Assembly (NCBI RefSeq): GCF_001612665.1
Contig: NZ_BDAX01000002.1
Location: 744,001 to 808,000 of the forward strand
Direction of reading: 5' to 3'
DNA from: Nocardia alba NBRC 108234
Lineage (GTDB): Bacteria; Actinomycetota; Actinomycetes; Mycobacteriales; Mycobacteriaceae
Length of the DNA: 64,000 nt
Positions 1 through 10,683 of the stretch are shown one piece after another. The stretch's first letter is position 1; every line of letters starts with the position of its first letter. The notes under the pieces are model-generated. The model was not told the origin of the DNA, did no database searches, and worked only from the letters and a program-made list of their open reading frames with translations. The position numbers and the translations under genes are program-made.

Positions 1-101
1 CATCCTTCTGCTCCCGCACGTCCCTACGGTAGCCCGCTCGGCGCATGCGACCGTTTCTTACTTTTCGGTAATCCGCCCGTCATCTCCGAGCCGCAGGCTG
101 A

Positions 102-132
102 CACTTAACGGTATACCGCTAAGTGAGCGGTA
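102..132. promoter_or_regulatory. Overlapping palindromic operator upstream of the nucleoside ABC operon
   Basis: Two overlapping inverted repeats lie just upstream of the first gene. The first spans 102-125, is 24 bp, and has arms CACTTA/TAAGTG around a GGTATACC core, with one mismatched pair. The second has perfect 7-bp arms TACCGCT (114-120) and AGCGGTA (126-132) with a 5-nt spacer. There is no T-run, so a terminator is unlikely. The position, 22-52 bp before the start codon, fits a repressor operator for the transporter operon. The cognate regulator is not in the window. Confidence 0.5.
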
Positions 133-153
133 CGTTCGATCAAGGAGTACCCC

Positions 154-1146
154 GTGCACAAGTCCACTCGGCGCGCTGTCGCCGTCGGCTCGGCCGCCCT
201 CGCCGCCGCTGCCCTCCTGTCGGCCTGCGGTTCCGCGGATACCACGGCGTCGGGCGGCAAGCTGAAGGTCGGCGTGTTCTTCCCCGGCTCGCTCTCCGAC
301 ACCGGCTTCATGCAGTCCGGATACCTCGGCTACCAGCGCGTCGCCGACGCGCTCGGCGACAAGGTAGAACTCAGCAAGGTCGAACAGGTCGCGGCCAGCG
401 ACTATCAGCAGGCCCTGGTCCGTTTCGCCTCGACCAACGATCTGGTGATCTCGCTCGGCGGCCAGACCGACGCCGACGTGCGCAAAGTGGCACCGCAGTT
501 CCCGAACGTGAAGTTCGTCGAGATCGGCGGACCGGCCGACGCCAAGCCGCTCGCCAACCTCGCCTACTACGACCCGCAGCAGGCCGAGGCCGAATTCCTC
601 AGCGGCGCGGTGTCGGCCGCGGGGTCCAAAACTGGCGCGGTGGCCTTCGTCGGCGGTGTCGAACTGCCCGCGATCGTCAACGCCGCCAACGCCTTCGGCA
701 ACGGCGCACGATTCGCGAAGCCGGACGCGAAGGTGCTCACGCCGCAGTACCTGGGCGACTTCAACGACCCCGCCAAGGCCAAGCAGGCCGCACTGGCCGA
801 CTACGGCGCGGGCGCGGGCACGCTCGGTCAGATCGTGAACCTGGGCAAGGCGGGTATGGAACAGGCCGCGACCCAGGCCGGCGCCACGATGGTGGGCGGT
901 CCGATTCCCGGCGACTGCGCCAACCCCGCCTACCTGGGTTACGTACACACCGATATCGGCACCGAGGTCGAGTTCGCGGTGCGGGCCGTACTGGACAACT
1001 CGTGGAAGGCCGAGAACGTGCGCTTCGGGCTGACCTCACCCAACGACGGCACCGATTTCGTGTTGTGCAGCAAGGATTCCGGGGTCGCCGACGCCCTCGC
1101 GAAGGCGAAAACGGCCCTGTCCACCGGCGCGGTCAAGCCGTACTGA
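154..1146 (+). CDS. BMP-family ABC transporter substrate-binding lipoprotein
   Basis: This is the extracytoplasmic binding lipoprotein of a nucleoside-type ABC importer. The 330-aa protein has a twin-Arg-rich N-terminus, a hydrophobic stretch and a lipobox LLSAC, so Cys25 should be lipidated. The body has the BMP/PBP1 fold pattern: GVFFPGSLSDTGF near the start, SLGGQTDADVRKVA, and a long DYGAGAGTLGQIVNLG region. The start is GTG with AAGGAG at 142-147. It is the first gene of an operon with an ATPase and two permeases, the order seen in BmpA/YufN-type purine nucleoside transporters. The substrate is inferred from family and from the downstream deaminase, not shown. Confidence 0.85.
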   Translation: MHKSTRRAVAVGSAALAAAALLSACGSADTTASGGKLKVGVFFPGSLSDTGFMQSGYLGYQRVADALGDKVELSKVEQVAASDYQQALVRFASTNDLVISLGGQTDADVRKVAPQFPNVKFVEIGGPADAKPLANLAYYDPQQAEAEFLSGAVSAAGSKTGAVAFVGGVELPAIVNAANAFGNGARFAKPDAKVLTPQYLGDFNDPAKAKQAALADYGAGAGTLGQIVNLGKAGMEQAATQAGATMVGGPIPGDCANPAYLGYVHTDIGTEVEFAVRAVLDNSWKAENVRFGLTSPNDGTDFVLCSKDSGVADALAKAKTALSTGAVKPY

Positions 1147-1152
1147 TCCACG

Positions 1153-2807
<1,655 letters not shown>

Positions 2808-2811
<4 letters not shown>

Positions 2812-4016
2812 GCGCACCGAGTCGGGTCACCACGGCGCAACCCGCGCCGCCACCTCGACGCACCGCGCAGGCCCTGCTGCGCGCGGCGGGTGGGCCCGCG
2901 ACGACCGGCCTGCGCCAGTGGGTACACCATCCGATCGTCGTCGCCGTCGCTGCGATGATCGCCGCGGGGTCGATCGGGCTGGCCCTGGCCGCCGGCGCCG
3001 GCGCGGCCCCCGGCGCGACGATGGCCGCCCTGTGGGAGGGCATGTTCGGCAGCGACTACGCGATCGGCGCCTCACTCAATGTCGCGGCCACGCTGATGCT
3101 GGTGGCCGTCGGCTTCACCATCGCCCACCGTGCCGGGCTGGTCAATGTCGGTGGCGAGGGCCAGATCTGTGCCGGTGGTATCGCCGCCACCGCGATCGGC
3201 ACCACGCTCACCGGGGCACCCGCCGCGATCACCCTGCCCGCGGTGCTGATCGGGGCGGCGACCGCGGGCTGGCTGTGGGCGGCCATCGCGGCCTATCTGC
3301 GGGTCGCCCGCGGCACCAGCGAGATCATCACCACCCTGCTGCTCAACTTCGTCGGCCTGGCGCTGGTGCTGCTCGTCGTGCACGAGCCCGCGCTGCTGCG
3401 CCAGCCGGTGACCTCCTCGGAGACGCTGCCACAGTCCGAGCCGCTCACGGCGGCGGCGCAGCTGCCGCTGCTGGGCATCGAACGCTCACCCGCCACCATC
3501 GCGCTGTGGATCGCTGTGGTGGCCGCGTTCGGCACCGCGATCCTCGTGCGCCGCACCGCACTCGGTACCCGATTGCGTGCGGTCGGGCTCAATCCCGACG
3601 CGGCGGCCCGGCTCGGACTGCCGGTGCGGCGGCTGCGTTTCCTGAGTCTGTCGGCAGCGGGCGCGTTCTCCGGTGTCGCGGGCGGGCTGCTCGTGGCGAC
3701 CGCGCCGTTCGTCCTGGCCGAAGGGTTCTCCTCCGGATACGGATTCTCCGGTCTGGTCGTCGGACTGCTGGCCCGTGGCTCCTTGGCCGCCGTCGTCGCG
3801 GTGTCGCTGCTGCTGGGCTTCCTGGTCTCCGGCGGGATCAATCTGCAGCTGGCCGCGAATGTGCCCGCGTCGACCATCTCGGTCGTGGAGTCGCTGATGA
3901 TCGTGTTCATCGCGGGCGCCGCGATCTGGACCTATCGCCGCCGCAAGGCCGAACCCACCGCACCACCACCGGTTTCCTCGATGGTTACCGCCGAGCCGGC
4001 GGGAGCGCCACGATGA
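2808..4016 (+). CDS. Nucleoside ABC transporter permease 1
   Basis: This is the larger of two inner-membrane permeases (402 aa) of the BMP-type importer. A hydrophilic N-terminus of about 45 residues precedes roughly nine to ten membrane segments. The family-typical NVGGEGQICAGG segment (about residue 110) and the ARGTSEIITTLLLNF coupling region are visible. The ATG at 2808 overlaps the stop of the ATPase gene (ATGA), which is why this start is preferred over longer in-frame extensions. It is translationally coupled on both sides, with a 4-nt overlap to the second permease. Confidence 0.88.
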
Positions 4017-4939
4017 GCCTCGATACCGTCACCGATATCGCCACCAGCGGAGTCGGTTTCACCCTGCCCATTCTCGTGGCCGCGAGTGGTGAGCTGGTCA
4101 GCGAGCGCGCGGGCGTGCTCAATCTCAGCCTGGAGGCGATGATGCTCACGGGCGCGTTCGCCGGCGTGCTGGGCGCCGTCACCACCGGTTCGCCGGTGCT
4201 CGGGGTGGCCACCGGGGTGATTGCCGCGCTGATCTTCGGTGCGCTGCAGGCGATCTGGAGTATCGGCTTGCGTGCCGACCAGATCGTCGTCGGGATCGCG
4301 AGCAACGCGCTGGCGCTGGGCGCTACCACCTACGGTGCGCGCCTGCTGCTCGCCGACGGCAAGGGCCACACCGTTCCCGGTTTCGACGCGCTGCGAATTC
4401 CGGTGCTGCACCGCATCCCGGTCCTCGGTCCGGCCCTGTTCGGGCAGACCGCGCTCGGCTATCTGTGCATCGTGGTCGTCGCCGTCTCGGCGTTCGTGTT
4501 CTCCCGTCGCACCAAGCTGGGTCTGATGATCGACGCGATCGGTGAGGACGCCGTCGCGGCCGACCGCACCGGTTTGCCGGTGAAAGCGGTTCGCTACGGC
4601 TGTGTGCTGCTCGCCGCGTTCGCCGCGGGTCTGGGCGGTGCGCAACTGGCGCTGTCGGAGGTGCATTCGTTCAGCGACAACATGACCGGGGGCATCGGCT
4701 ATCTCGCCGTGGTCGCGGTGATCGCGGGCCGGTGGCGCGCGCTCGGGGTGATCTGGGCGTCGGTGTTCTTCGGTCTCGCCCAGGCGCTGCAGTTCGCGTT
4801 GCCCGCGCTCGGTGTCGATGTGCCGTTCGCGTTGCTGGTGATGCTGCCCTATCTGATCGCGATCATCGCCGTCAGCGGCTTGGTCGGCAGCAGCCGCTCG
4901 CCGCGCGACCTCACTGTCGCCTTCGCCCGAACTTCCTGA
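4013..4939 (+). CDS. Nucleoside ABC transporter permease 2
   Basis: This 308-aa permease is the shorter partner of the pair. It carries the YufQ/BMP-family pattern SERAGVLNLSLEAMML near residue 30 and GLRADQIVVGIASNALALG near 85, followed by further membrane segments. The start ATG overlaps the previous stop codon. The next gene begins 28 nt downstream with its own AGGAG, so the enzyme genes are probably in the same transcript. It forms the translocation channel with permease 1. Confidence 0.88.
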   Translation: MSLDTVTDIATSGVGFTLPILVAASGELVSERAGVLNLSLEAMMLTGAFAGVLGAVTTGSPVLGVATGVIAALIFGALQAIWSIGLRADQIVVGIASNALALGATTYGARLLLADGKGHTVPGFDALRIPVLHRIPVLGPALFGQTALGYLCIVVVAVSAFVFSRRTKLGLMIDAIGEDAVAADRTGLPVKAVRYGCVLLAAFAAGLGGAQLALSEVHSFSDNMTGGIGYLAVVAVIAGRWRALGVIWASVFFGLAQALQFALPALGVDVPFALLVMLPYLIAIIAVSGLVGSSRSPRDLTVAFARTS

Positions 4940-4967
4940 CCTGCCACTCTTTTCGTAGGAGCCACCG

Positions 4968-5948
4968 TTGACTCTGATCCTGTCGCACTCCGATGTGACC
5001 GCCGTCCTCGACCGCGGTGAGGTGCTCGCCGCCGTCGAGCGCGCGCACGCCGATCTGGCGCTGGGCACCGCGTTCGTCCCCGCCCCACCGGCGATGACCC
5101 TCGGCGAGGCGGCTTTCGTACCGATGGTCGCCGCCGCCGAATCCGCCGGTGCCGCCGCGGTGAAGCTGCTCGCCGACCTGCCCGCCAATCGCGAGCGCGG
5201 CCTGCCCGTGCAGCGGTCGGTGATCGTGGTGACCTCGGCGGCCGACGGTAGCTGCGAGGCACTGATCGACGGACGCCTCGTCACCGCCGTCCGCACCGCC
5301 GCCGCAAGTGCGGTGGCGACGAAACACCTTTCCCGACAATCGAGTTCGGTACTCGGTGTGATCGGCGCGGGCAATCTGGCCGTCGAGCACACGCGCGCGA
5401 TAGCGACCGTGCGGACGCTCGAGACTGTGCTGGTCTGGTCGCGCAGCGCGGCCACGGTCGACCGATTCCGCAGTGCGATAGCCGATCTCGGCCTCGAGGT
5501 GCGCGCCCTCGACAGCCCGGAGGCGATCACCCGGGCCGCCGACGTGCTGTGCACCCTCACTCCGTCACGCGAACCGATCGTCCACGGTGCCTGGTTCGGC
5601 GCCGGTCTGCACGTCAACGCCGTCGGCGCACCGCCGAGGGCGGATCACCGCGAGGTGGACGGCGAGGCCATGCGCCGGTCCAGGGTCGTCGTAGACTCGA
5701 TCGGCACCACGCTCACCAAGTCCGGCGACACCCTGCTGGCCATCGCCGAAGGCGCGATCACGCAGGACGCGGTGAGCACCGAACTGGGCGAGGTGATCGC
5801 GGGCCGGGCATCCGGCCGTCGCGACGACCACGACATCACATTGTTCAATTCGGTGGGCATCGGCCTGCAGGATCTGGCCGCCGCCCGCCTGCTCATCGAC
5901 AAGGCCCGCGCCAACGGCATCGGAACGGAAGTGGATCTCACCTCATGA
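4968..5948 (+). CDS. Ornithine cyclodeaminase / mu-crystallin family protein
   Basis: The 326-aa protein is an NAD(P)-dependent ornithine cyclodeaminase/mu-crystallin family member. Visible features are the KLLADLPANRERGLPV segment (about 61-76), the ALIDGRLVTAVRTAAASAVATKHLS helix region (about 98-120) and the dinucleotide-binding GVIGAGNLA (about 127-135). The start is TTG, chosen because AGGAG (4957-4961) is correctly spaced. The family includes ornithine cyclodeaminase, alanine and ketimine reductases, and the substrate cannot be told from sequence. Its place between a nucleoside importer and a deaminase hints at a nitrogen-scavenging role, which is inference. Confidence 0.8.
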   Translation: MTLILSHSDVTAVLDRGEVLAAVERAHADLALGTAFVPAPPAMTLGEAAFVPMVAAAESAGAAAVKLLADLPANRERGLPVQRSVIVVTSAADGSCEALIDGRLVTAVRTAAASAVATKHLSRQSSSVLGVIGAGNLAVEHTRAIATVRTLETVLVWSRSAATVDRFRSAIADLGLEVRALDSPEAITRAADVLCTLTPSREPIVHGAWFGAGLHVNAVGAPPRADHREVDGEAMRRSRVVVDSIGTTLTKSGDTLLAIAEGAITQDAVSTELGEVIAGRASGRRDDHDITLFNSVGIGLQDLAAARLLIDKARANGIGTEVDLTS

Positions 5949-6421
5949 GCGAGCTGACCGATCTCGACATCACCCATCTGCGCCGTGCCATCGACCTGGC
6001 CGGGCACGCCACCGCGCTCGGCGATCGTCCTTTCGGCGCGGTCGCGGTAGGCCACGACGGCGCGGTCCTGGCCGAGGGTGTGAACGCGGTGAACACCACC
6101 GGCGATGTCACCACCCACGCCGAACTGGTCGCGATCACCCTCGCGACCGCCGCGGGCCACGCGGCCGAACTGGGTGGCGCCACGGTCTACGCCAGCGGCG
6201 AGCCGTGCCCGATGTGTGCCGCAGCGATGGTGTGGGCCGGGGTCGGCCGTATCGTCTTCGCCGCGGCCGCGGCCGAATTCGGGCCGATCATGCCCGCGGG
6301 CACCAGCTTCGGACTCACCTGCGCCGAGGTCGTCGCCAGCTCGAACATAGCGGTCGAGGTCAGCGGACCACACCTCGGCGAGGAAGCGCTCGCCGTATTC
6401 CGCGCGGCCGCGAAGAACTAG
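5945..6421 (+). CDS. Nucleoside/guanine deaminase (CDA-like zinc hydrolase)
   Basis: This 158-aa protein is a zinc-dependent deaminase of the cytidine/guanine/tRNA-adenosine deaminase superfamily. The HAE motif (about residue 58-60, Zn ligand and proton-shuttle Glu) and the PCPMC motif (about 86-90, two Cys ligands) are both intact. Size and motifs fit guanine deaminase GuaD or a related purine deaminase. tRNA adenosine deaminase TadA is less likely because of the operon setting. It overlaps the upstream gene by ATGA and is the last gene before a strong terminator, so it probably processes nucleobases or nucleosides brought in by the transporter. Confidence 0.85.
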   Translation: MSELTDLDITHLRRAIDLAGHATALGDRPFGAVAVGHDGAVLAEGVNAVNTTGDVTTHAELVAITLATAAGHAAELGGATVYASGEPCPMCAAAMVWAGVGRIVFAAAAAEFGPIMPAGTSFGLTCAEVVASSNIAVEVSGPHLGEEALAVFRAAAKN

Positions 6422-6429
6422 CCCGAAGA

Positions 6430-6470
6430 CACCGAGGGCGCGGCGCCGGATCGACGCCGCGCCCTCGGTG
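6430..6470. terminator. Bidirectional hairpin terminator between convergent genes
   Basis: A perfect 16-bp inverted repeat has left arm 6430-6445 (CACCGAGGGCGCGGCG) and right arm 6455-6470, separated by a 9-nt loop. It starts 9 nt after the deaminase stop codon and ends 6 nt before the stop of the minus-strand transporter. There is no U-tract, as is common in actinobacteria. Confidence 0.85.
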
Positions 6471-6476
6471 CCCGGT

Positions 6477-7835
6477 CTATTTCACCGGGACAACCTCGAC
6501 TGGCTCACCCAGCTCACGCTGTTCCTCGATCGCCTCGGGAGTGCCCGGCACCTGGGTACCGCGCAACGAGACGCCCTTGGTCTCGATGAGGAAGAAGGAC
6601 GAGACGAGGCCGACCGCGCACGCACCGAACATGTAGTACGCGGGCACCATGTTGTTGCCGGTCGCGCTGATGAGCGCCTCGTTGATCACCGGGGCGGTAC
6701 CACCGAACATCGAGGTGGCGACGTTGTAGCCGATCGCCACGCCGGCGAATCGCACGATCGTGGGGAACATCGCGGGGAACGTGGCCGAGATGGTCGCCAG
6801 CTGGGGCGCGTAGAGCAGGCCGAGGATCGCGAAGCCGACGATGGCGCCGGTCAGCGAGGACCCGATCAGGTGGTAGACCGGGACGACCGCGATCATCATC
6901 GCCGCGCACGAGAACATCCACATCGGTTTGCGCCCGATCCGGTCCGACAGCGCGCCGAGGAACGGCAGAACGCACAGCATCGCGAGCTGGCCGATCAGCG
7001 GCACCAGCAGGGCATCGGATTCCTCCATTCCCAGCGTGGTGCCCAGGTAGGTCGGGGTGTAGCTGAGCAGCGAGTAGTTGACCACATTGAGCGCGATCAC
7101 CAGGCCGAACAGGGTCAGCACCGGACGCAGGTACTTCGTCGCCAGATCGCGGTAGACGCCGGAGACCTGCTCGATCTCGTCCTTGCTCTCGACTTCGCGG
7201 AACACCGGGGTGTCCTCCACCCGGCTGCGCAGGTACATGCCGATCAGGCCGAGCGGACCGGCGATCATGAACGGGATGCGCCAACCCCACGAATCCATCG
7301 ACGCGTCGTCGAGCACATTCACCAGCAGCAGTGCGACCAGGTTGCCGAGGGTGAAGCCCGCGAGTGTGCCGACTTCGAGGAAACTGCCATAGAATCCGCG
7401 CTTGCGATCCGGCGCGTATTCGGCCATGAATGTCGCGGCGCCGCCGTATTCACCACCGGCGGAAAGTCCCTGGATCATGCGCAGCGCGTACAGCAGAATC
7501 GGGGCGCCGATACCGATCATGTCGAAGCTCGGAATAAGGCCGACGGCGAGGGTCGATCCGGCCATCAGAATAATCGTTGTGGCGAGCACCCGTTTGCGCC
7601 CGATGCGGTCACCGAGCGGACCCCAGATCATGCCGCCGACCGGCCGGATCAGGAACGATACGGCGAAACCGAGAAGTGTGTAGACCACCCCGGACTCGCC
7701 GTCACCGGGGAACAACGACCTGGCGATATAGGTCGCCAGATAGGCGTAGACACCATAGTCGAACCATTCGACCGCATTACCGATCGCGGACGCACCGATT
7801 GCTCGGTGCAGCACCGATTTCGATTCCTTTGACAT
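6477..7835 (-). CDS. MFS transporter, metabolite:H+ symporter (ProP-like) family
   Basis: This 452-aa protein has 12 predicted membrane segments and the metabolite:H+ symporter pattern: GNAVEWFDYGVYAYLA near residue 19, the loop 2-3 motif GPLGDRIGRKRVL near 72, LRMIQGLSAGGEYGGA near 117, and the repeated DRIGRKPMW motif in the second half. The family includes proline/betaine, dicarboxylate and aromatic acid symporters, and the substrate is not evident here. It is convergent with the nucleoside operon and has a hydrophilic C-terminal tail. Confidence 0.85.
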   Translation of the reverse strand: MSKESKSVLHRAIGASAIGNAVEWFDYGVYAYLATYIARSLFPGDGESGVVYTLLGFAVSFLIRPVGGMIWGPLGDRIGRKRVLATTIILMAGSTLAVGLIPSFDMIGIGAPILLYALRMIQGLSAGGEYGGAATFMAEYAPDRKRGFYGSFLEVGTLAGFTLGNLVALLLVNVLDDASMDSWGWRIPFMIAGPLGLIGMYLRSRVEDTPVFREVESKDEIEQVSGVYRDLATKYLRPVLTLFGLVIALNVVNYSLLSYTPTYLGTTLGMEESDALLVPLIGQLAMLCVLPFLGALSDRIGRKPMWMFSCAAMMIAVVPVYHLIGSSLTGAIVGFAILGLLYAPQLATISATFPAMFPTIVRFAGVAIGYNVATSMFGGTAPVINEALISATGNNMVPAYYMFGACAVGLVSSFFLIETKGVSLRGTQVPGTPEAIEEQRELGEPVEVVPVK

Positions 7836-7933
7836 CTACAGCACCCTCTCGTCGTCGCCTTTCACGAATACCCGGCCACTGTTCGAGCAAACGTTACGAG
7901 CGCGCGAAGAAAGGATTTGTGGCCGCTGTCGAG

Positions 7934-9220
7934 CTACTCGGCGCAGGTGAGGGCAGCGAGCTTTGTCGCGAGGACGGTCTTCTCCCGTTCGTTGCCGCAC
8001 CGGCGGATGGCCTCGGTGAGCTCCGCACGGGCTTCGGTGGTGCGGCCGAGCCGGGTGAGCAGTTCACCGCGCACGCTGGGCAGCAGGTGCGAGGTGGACA
8101 GAGCACCGGATGCGGTGATCTCGTCGACGATCGGCAACGCCGCGGCCGGCCCGTCGGCCATCGACACCGCGACGGCCCGGTTGAGGTCGACCACCGGTGA
8201 GGGCGCGAGCCTGCTCAGCGCCTCGTACAGCACGACCACCCGTTCCCACTCGGTCCGCTCGACCGACGGTGCGACGGCGTGACATTCGGCGATCGCGGCC
8301 TGGAGTCCATAGGCGCCCAGACCACGACCGACCGCGCCGGCTCGCACCAGCGCGGCACGGCCGCGCCGGCTCGCCGAGCGGTCCCAGCGGCGCCGGTCCT
8401 GTTGTTCGAGCAGGACCGGCTCCCCACCGGGACCGGTGCGGGCGGGGAACCGCGCCGCGGTCAGTTCCAGCAGCGCCAGCAGTCCGAAGACCTCGGGCTC
8501 GTCGGGCATCAACCGAGACAGCACGCGGGCCAACCGCTGCGCCTCCCCCGCCAGGTCGAACCGGATGAGGTCGTCGCCGGTACTGGCCGAGGATCCTTCG
8601 GTGAAGATCAGGTAGATGACACCGAGTACCGATCCCAGCCGGGCCCGGCGCTCGGCGGCGGTCGGCACCTCGAAGCGGACCTCGGCGGCGCCGAGGGTCT
8701 TCTTCGCCCTGGTGATTCTCGCCTGCACGGTCGCGGTCGGCACCAGGCACGCCTTCGCGATCTCGTCGCTGGTCAGACCGCCGACGACGCGCAGGGTCAG
8801 TGCCAATCGCGCCTCCCGGGAGAGCACCGGGTGACACGAGATGAACATCAGCGCGAGCACGTCGTCATCGATCTGATCGGGATCCCACAGCACATCCTGC
8901 CCGGCCCGCACCGGGTCGCCGCCGGTGAGCGCGTCGCCCTCGCCGAGATCGGCGGCGAGGGCGGTGTAGCGGTCATCGAGGGCGGCGCGACGCCGGAACG
9001 CGTCGATGGCCCGGCGCCTGCCGACGGTGAGCAACCATCCGGCCGGCTGCCGTGGCACGCCTTCGCGCGGCCAGGTCACCAGCGCCTCGGCGAAGGCCTC
9101 CTGGGCGAGATCCTCGGCCATCGCGAAGTCGCGGGTGTAGCGCGCGAGCGCGCCGACGATCCGGGCCGATTCGATCCGCCAGACCGCGGCGACGGCCTCA
9201 CGGCCGGAGTGGTCGCTCAT
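7934..9220 (-). CDS. RNA polymerase ECF sigma factor, ECF42-type with C-terminal helical extension
   Basis: The 428-aa protein has sigma region 2 at the N-terminus (DFAMAEDLAQEAFAEAL; WLLTVGRRRAIDAFRRR near 60-76) and sigma region 4 (GLTSDEIAKACLVPTATVQARITRAKKTL near 150-178). A long alpha-helical, TPR-like C-terminal half ends in AVSMADGPAAAL and LLTRLGRTTEARAEL. This length and layout match the ECF42 group, which has no classical anti-sigma factor and is encoded next to DGPF/YCII proteins. That partner is present 6 nt upstream. The extension probably controls activity in place of an anti-sigma factor. Confidence 0.88.
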   Translation of the reverse strand: MSDHSGREAVAAVWRIESARIVGALARYTRDFAMAEDLAQEAFAEALVTWPREGVPRQPAGWLLTVGRRRAIDAFRRRAALDDRYTALAADLGEGDALTGGDPVRAGQDVLWDPDQIDDDVLALMFISCHPVLSREARLALTLRVVGGLTSDEIAKACLVPTATVQARITRAKKTLGAAEVRFEVPTAAERRARLGSVLGVIYLIFTEGSSASTGDDLIRFDLAGEAQRLARVLSRLMPDEPEVFGLLALLELTAARFPARTGPGGEPVLLEQQDRRRWDRSASRRGRAALVRAGAVGRGLGAYGLQAAIAECHAVAPSVERTEWERVVVLYEALSRLAPSPVVDLNRAVAVSMADGPAAALPIVDEITASGALSTSHLLPSVRGELLTRLGRTTEARAELTEAIRRCGNEREKTVLATKLAALTCAE

Positions 9221-9226
9221 CGTGGT

Positions 9227-9646
9227 TCAGACCTGGCCGGTGGCTTCACGCCACGCGCGCTCCTTCACGACCCAGACATTGTCCTGCGGGAACTCATCGA
9301 TACTCGGCACCCGACGGATCTCGGTCTTCGTGCCCGGCACCACGACCGGCATCCGCTTGGCCCACTCGATCGCCTCCTCCTTGGAGGCCACGTTGAGAAT
9401 GTAGAACCCGCCGAACAGTTCCTTCGTCTCCCCGTACGGCCCGTCGGTGACCACCGGGGTCTCCGACGAGTAGTCCACGACCACGCCCTGGGCCGCGTCG
9501 TCGAGCCCCTCGGCGGCGACCAGCACCCCGGCGCTGATCAACTCGTCGTTGAACTTGCCCATGGTCTCGAGCATCTCGTTGAAGTCGATATCGGCCGCCG
9601 CGGCCCAGGCTTCGTCGGTGGCGCGCATGATCAGCATGAACTTCAT
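9227..9646 (-). CDS. YCII-family (DGPF-type) protein
   Basis: This 139-aa YCII-domain protein starts MKFMLIMRA and contains the signature VTDGPYGETKE near residue 72-82, followed by GGFYILNV. The family signature is usually DGPF, and here Phe is replaced by Tyr. Such proteins are the regular companions of ECF42 sigma factors. They may be sensors or targets, but no reaction is established. GAGGAG lies 8 nt before the ATG, and the sigma gene starts 6 nt after this stop, so the two genes form one operon. Confidence 0.88.
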   Translation of the reverse strand: MKFMLIMRATDEAWAAAADIDFNEMLETMGKFNDELISAGVLVAAEGLDDAAQGVVVDYSSETPVVTDGPYGETKELFGGFYILNVASKEEAIEWAKRMPVVVPGTKTEIRRVPSIDEFPQDNVWVVKERAWREATGQV

Positions 9647-9900
9647 GGTTTCGTCTCCTCGGATCGGTGTGGACCCGCCTGCCGGGCCCTGCGTTCATCC
9701 CTAGGTCGAACGGGCACCGCTGCGGATCGACACCCGGCCGAAAATTCTTTTTTCGCGAGCGTTCGGCAGCCTACGACGGTTACCGGATGCGCGCGCCGAC
9801 GACGATCTCGAATCCCCGATTCGGGTATTCGAGATCATCCGGCGTGATACAGATCGAACAGGTTTGTCATGCCGACAGCCATCCAACGAAGGAGTCACCC

Positions 9901-10680
9901 ATGAGCGCAGTTCTCGTCGAGCAACGCGAGCACGTGCTCGTTATCGTGCTGAATCGGCCCGAGGCGATGAACTCGGTCAACGCCGAGGTGAGCGCGGGAG
10001 TCGGCGAGGCCCTCGAGCGAGCCGAGGCCGACCCGGAGATCCGCGCGGTGGTGCTCACCGGCGCGGGCGAGCGAGCATTCTGCGCGGGCGCGGATCTGAA
10101 AGCGCTGAGCCGCGGCGAGTCGATTCTCGCACCGGGACATGAGGATTGGAACCTGGCCGGGTACGTCCGGCACCCGATCAGCAAGCCGACCATCGCCGCG
10201 GTGAACGGTTTCGCGCTCGGCGGCGGCACCGAACTCGTGCTGGCCAGCGATCTCGCGGTCGCCGCCGACACCGCCACCTTCGGCCTGCCCGAGGTCGCTC
10301 GCGGCCTGTTCGCCGCGGCCGGTGGCGCGTTCCGGCTACCGGAGCAGCTGCCCCGCAAGGTCGCGATGGAGATGATCCTCACCGGCGAGCCGATCACCGC
10401 GGCCCGCGCGCTGGAACTGGGACTGATCAACCGTGTCGTGCCCGCCGCCGAGGTCCTCGACGCGGCGCTGGCGCTGGCCGGTCGGATCACCGAGAACGCG
10501 CCGCTGGCGGTGCAGGCGAGTAAGCGGGTGGCGCTGGGCCTGCTCGACGGCAAGCTCGCCGACGACGCCGCCTGGGACCAGACCAACCGTGAGATCGTGG
10601 CCGTCGCCCAGACCGCGGACATGCGCGAAGGCGCCGTGGCTTTCGCGCAGAAGCGCAAGCCGAATTGGCAGGCGCGCTGA
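9901..10680 (+). CDS. Enoyl-CoA hydratase / crotonase family protein
   Basis: This 259-aa crotonase-fold protein has the first oxyanion-hole segment CAGADLKAL (near 61-69), the second AAVNGFALGGGTELVLASD (near 99-117), and a catalytic Glu in LPEVARGLF (near 135). The start ATG is preceded by AAGGAG (9889-9894). It is probably an enoyl-CoA hydratase acting in fatty acid or CoA-thioester catabolism, but crotonases also include isomerases and hydrolases. It ends 3 nt from the stop of the convergent TetR gene. Confidence 0.85.
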   Translation: MSAVLVEQREHVLVIVLNRPEAMNSVNAEVSAGVGEALERAEADPEIRAVVLTGAGERAFCAGADLKALSRGESILAPGHEDWNLAGYVRHPISKPTIAAVNGFALGGGTELVLASDLAVAADTATFGLPEVARGLFAAAGGAFRLPEQLPRKVAMEMILTGEPITAARALELGLINRVVPAAEVLDAALALAGRITENAPLAVQASKRVALGLLDGKLADDAAWDQTNREIVAVAQTADMREGAVAFAQKRKPNWQAR

Positions 10681-10683
10681 CGT

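Noticed and set aside
114..132. Terminator of an upstream gene
   Set aside because: Stem of only 7 bp, no T-run, and the position just before the start codon fits an operator better.
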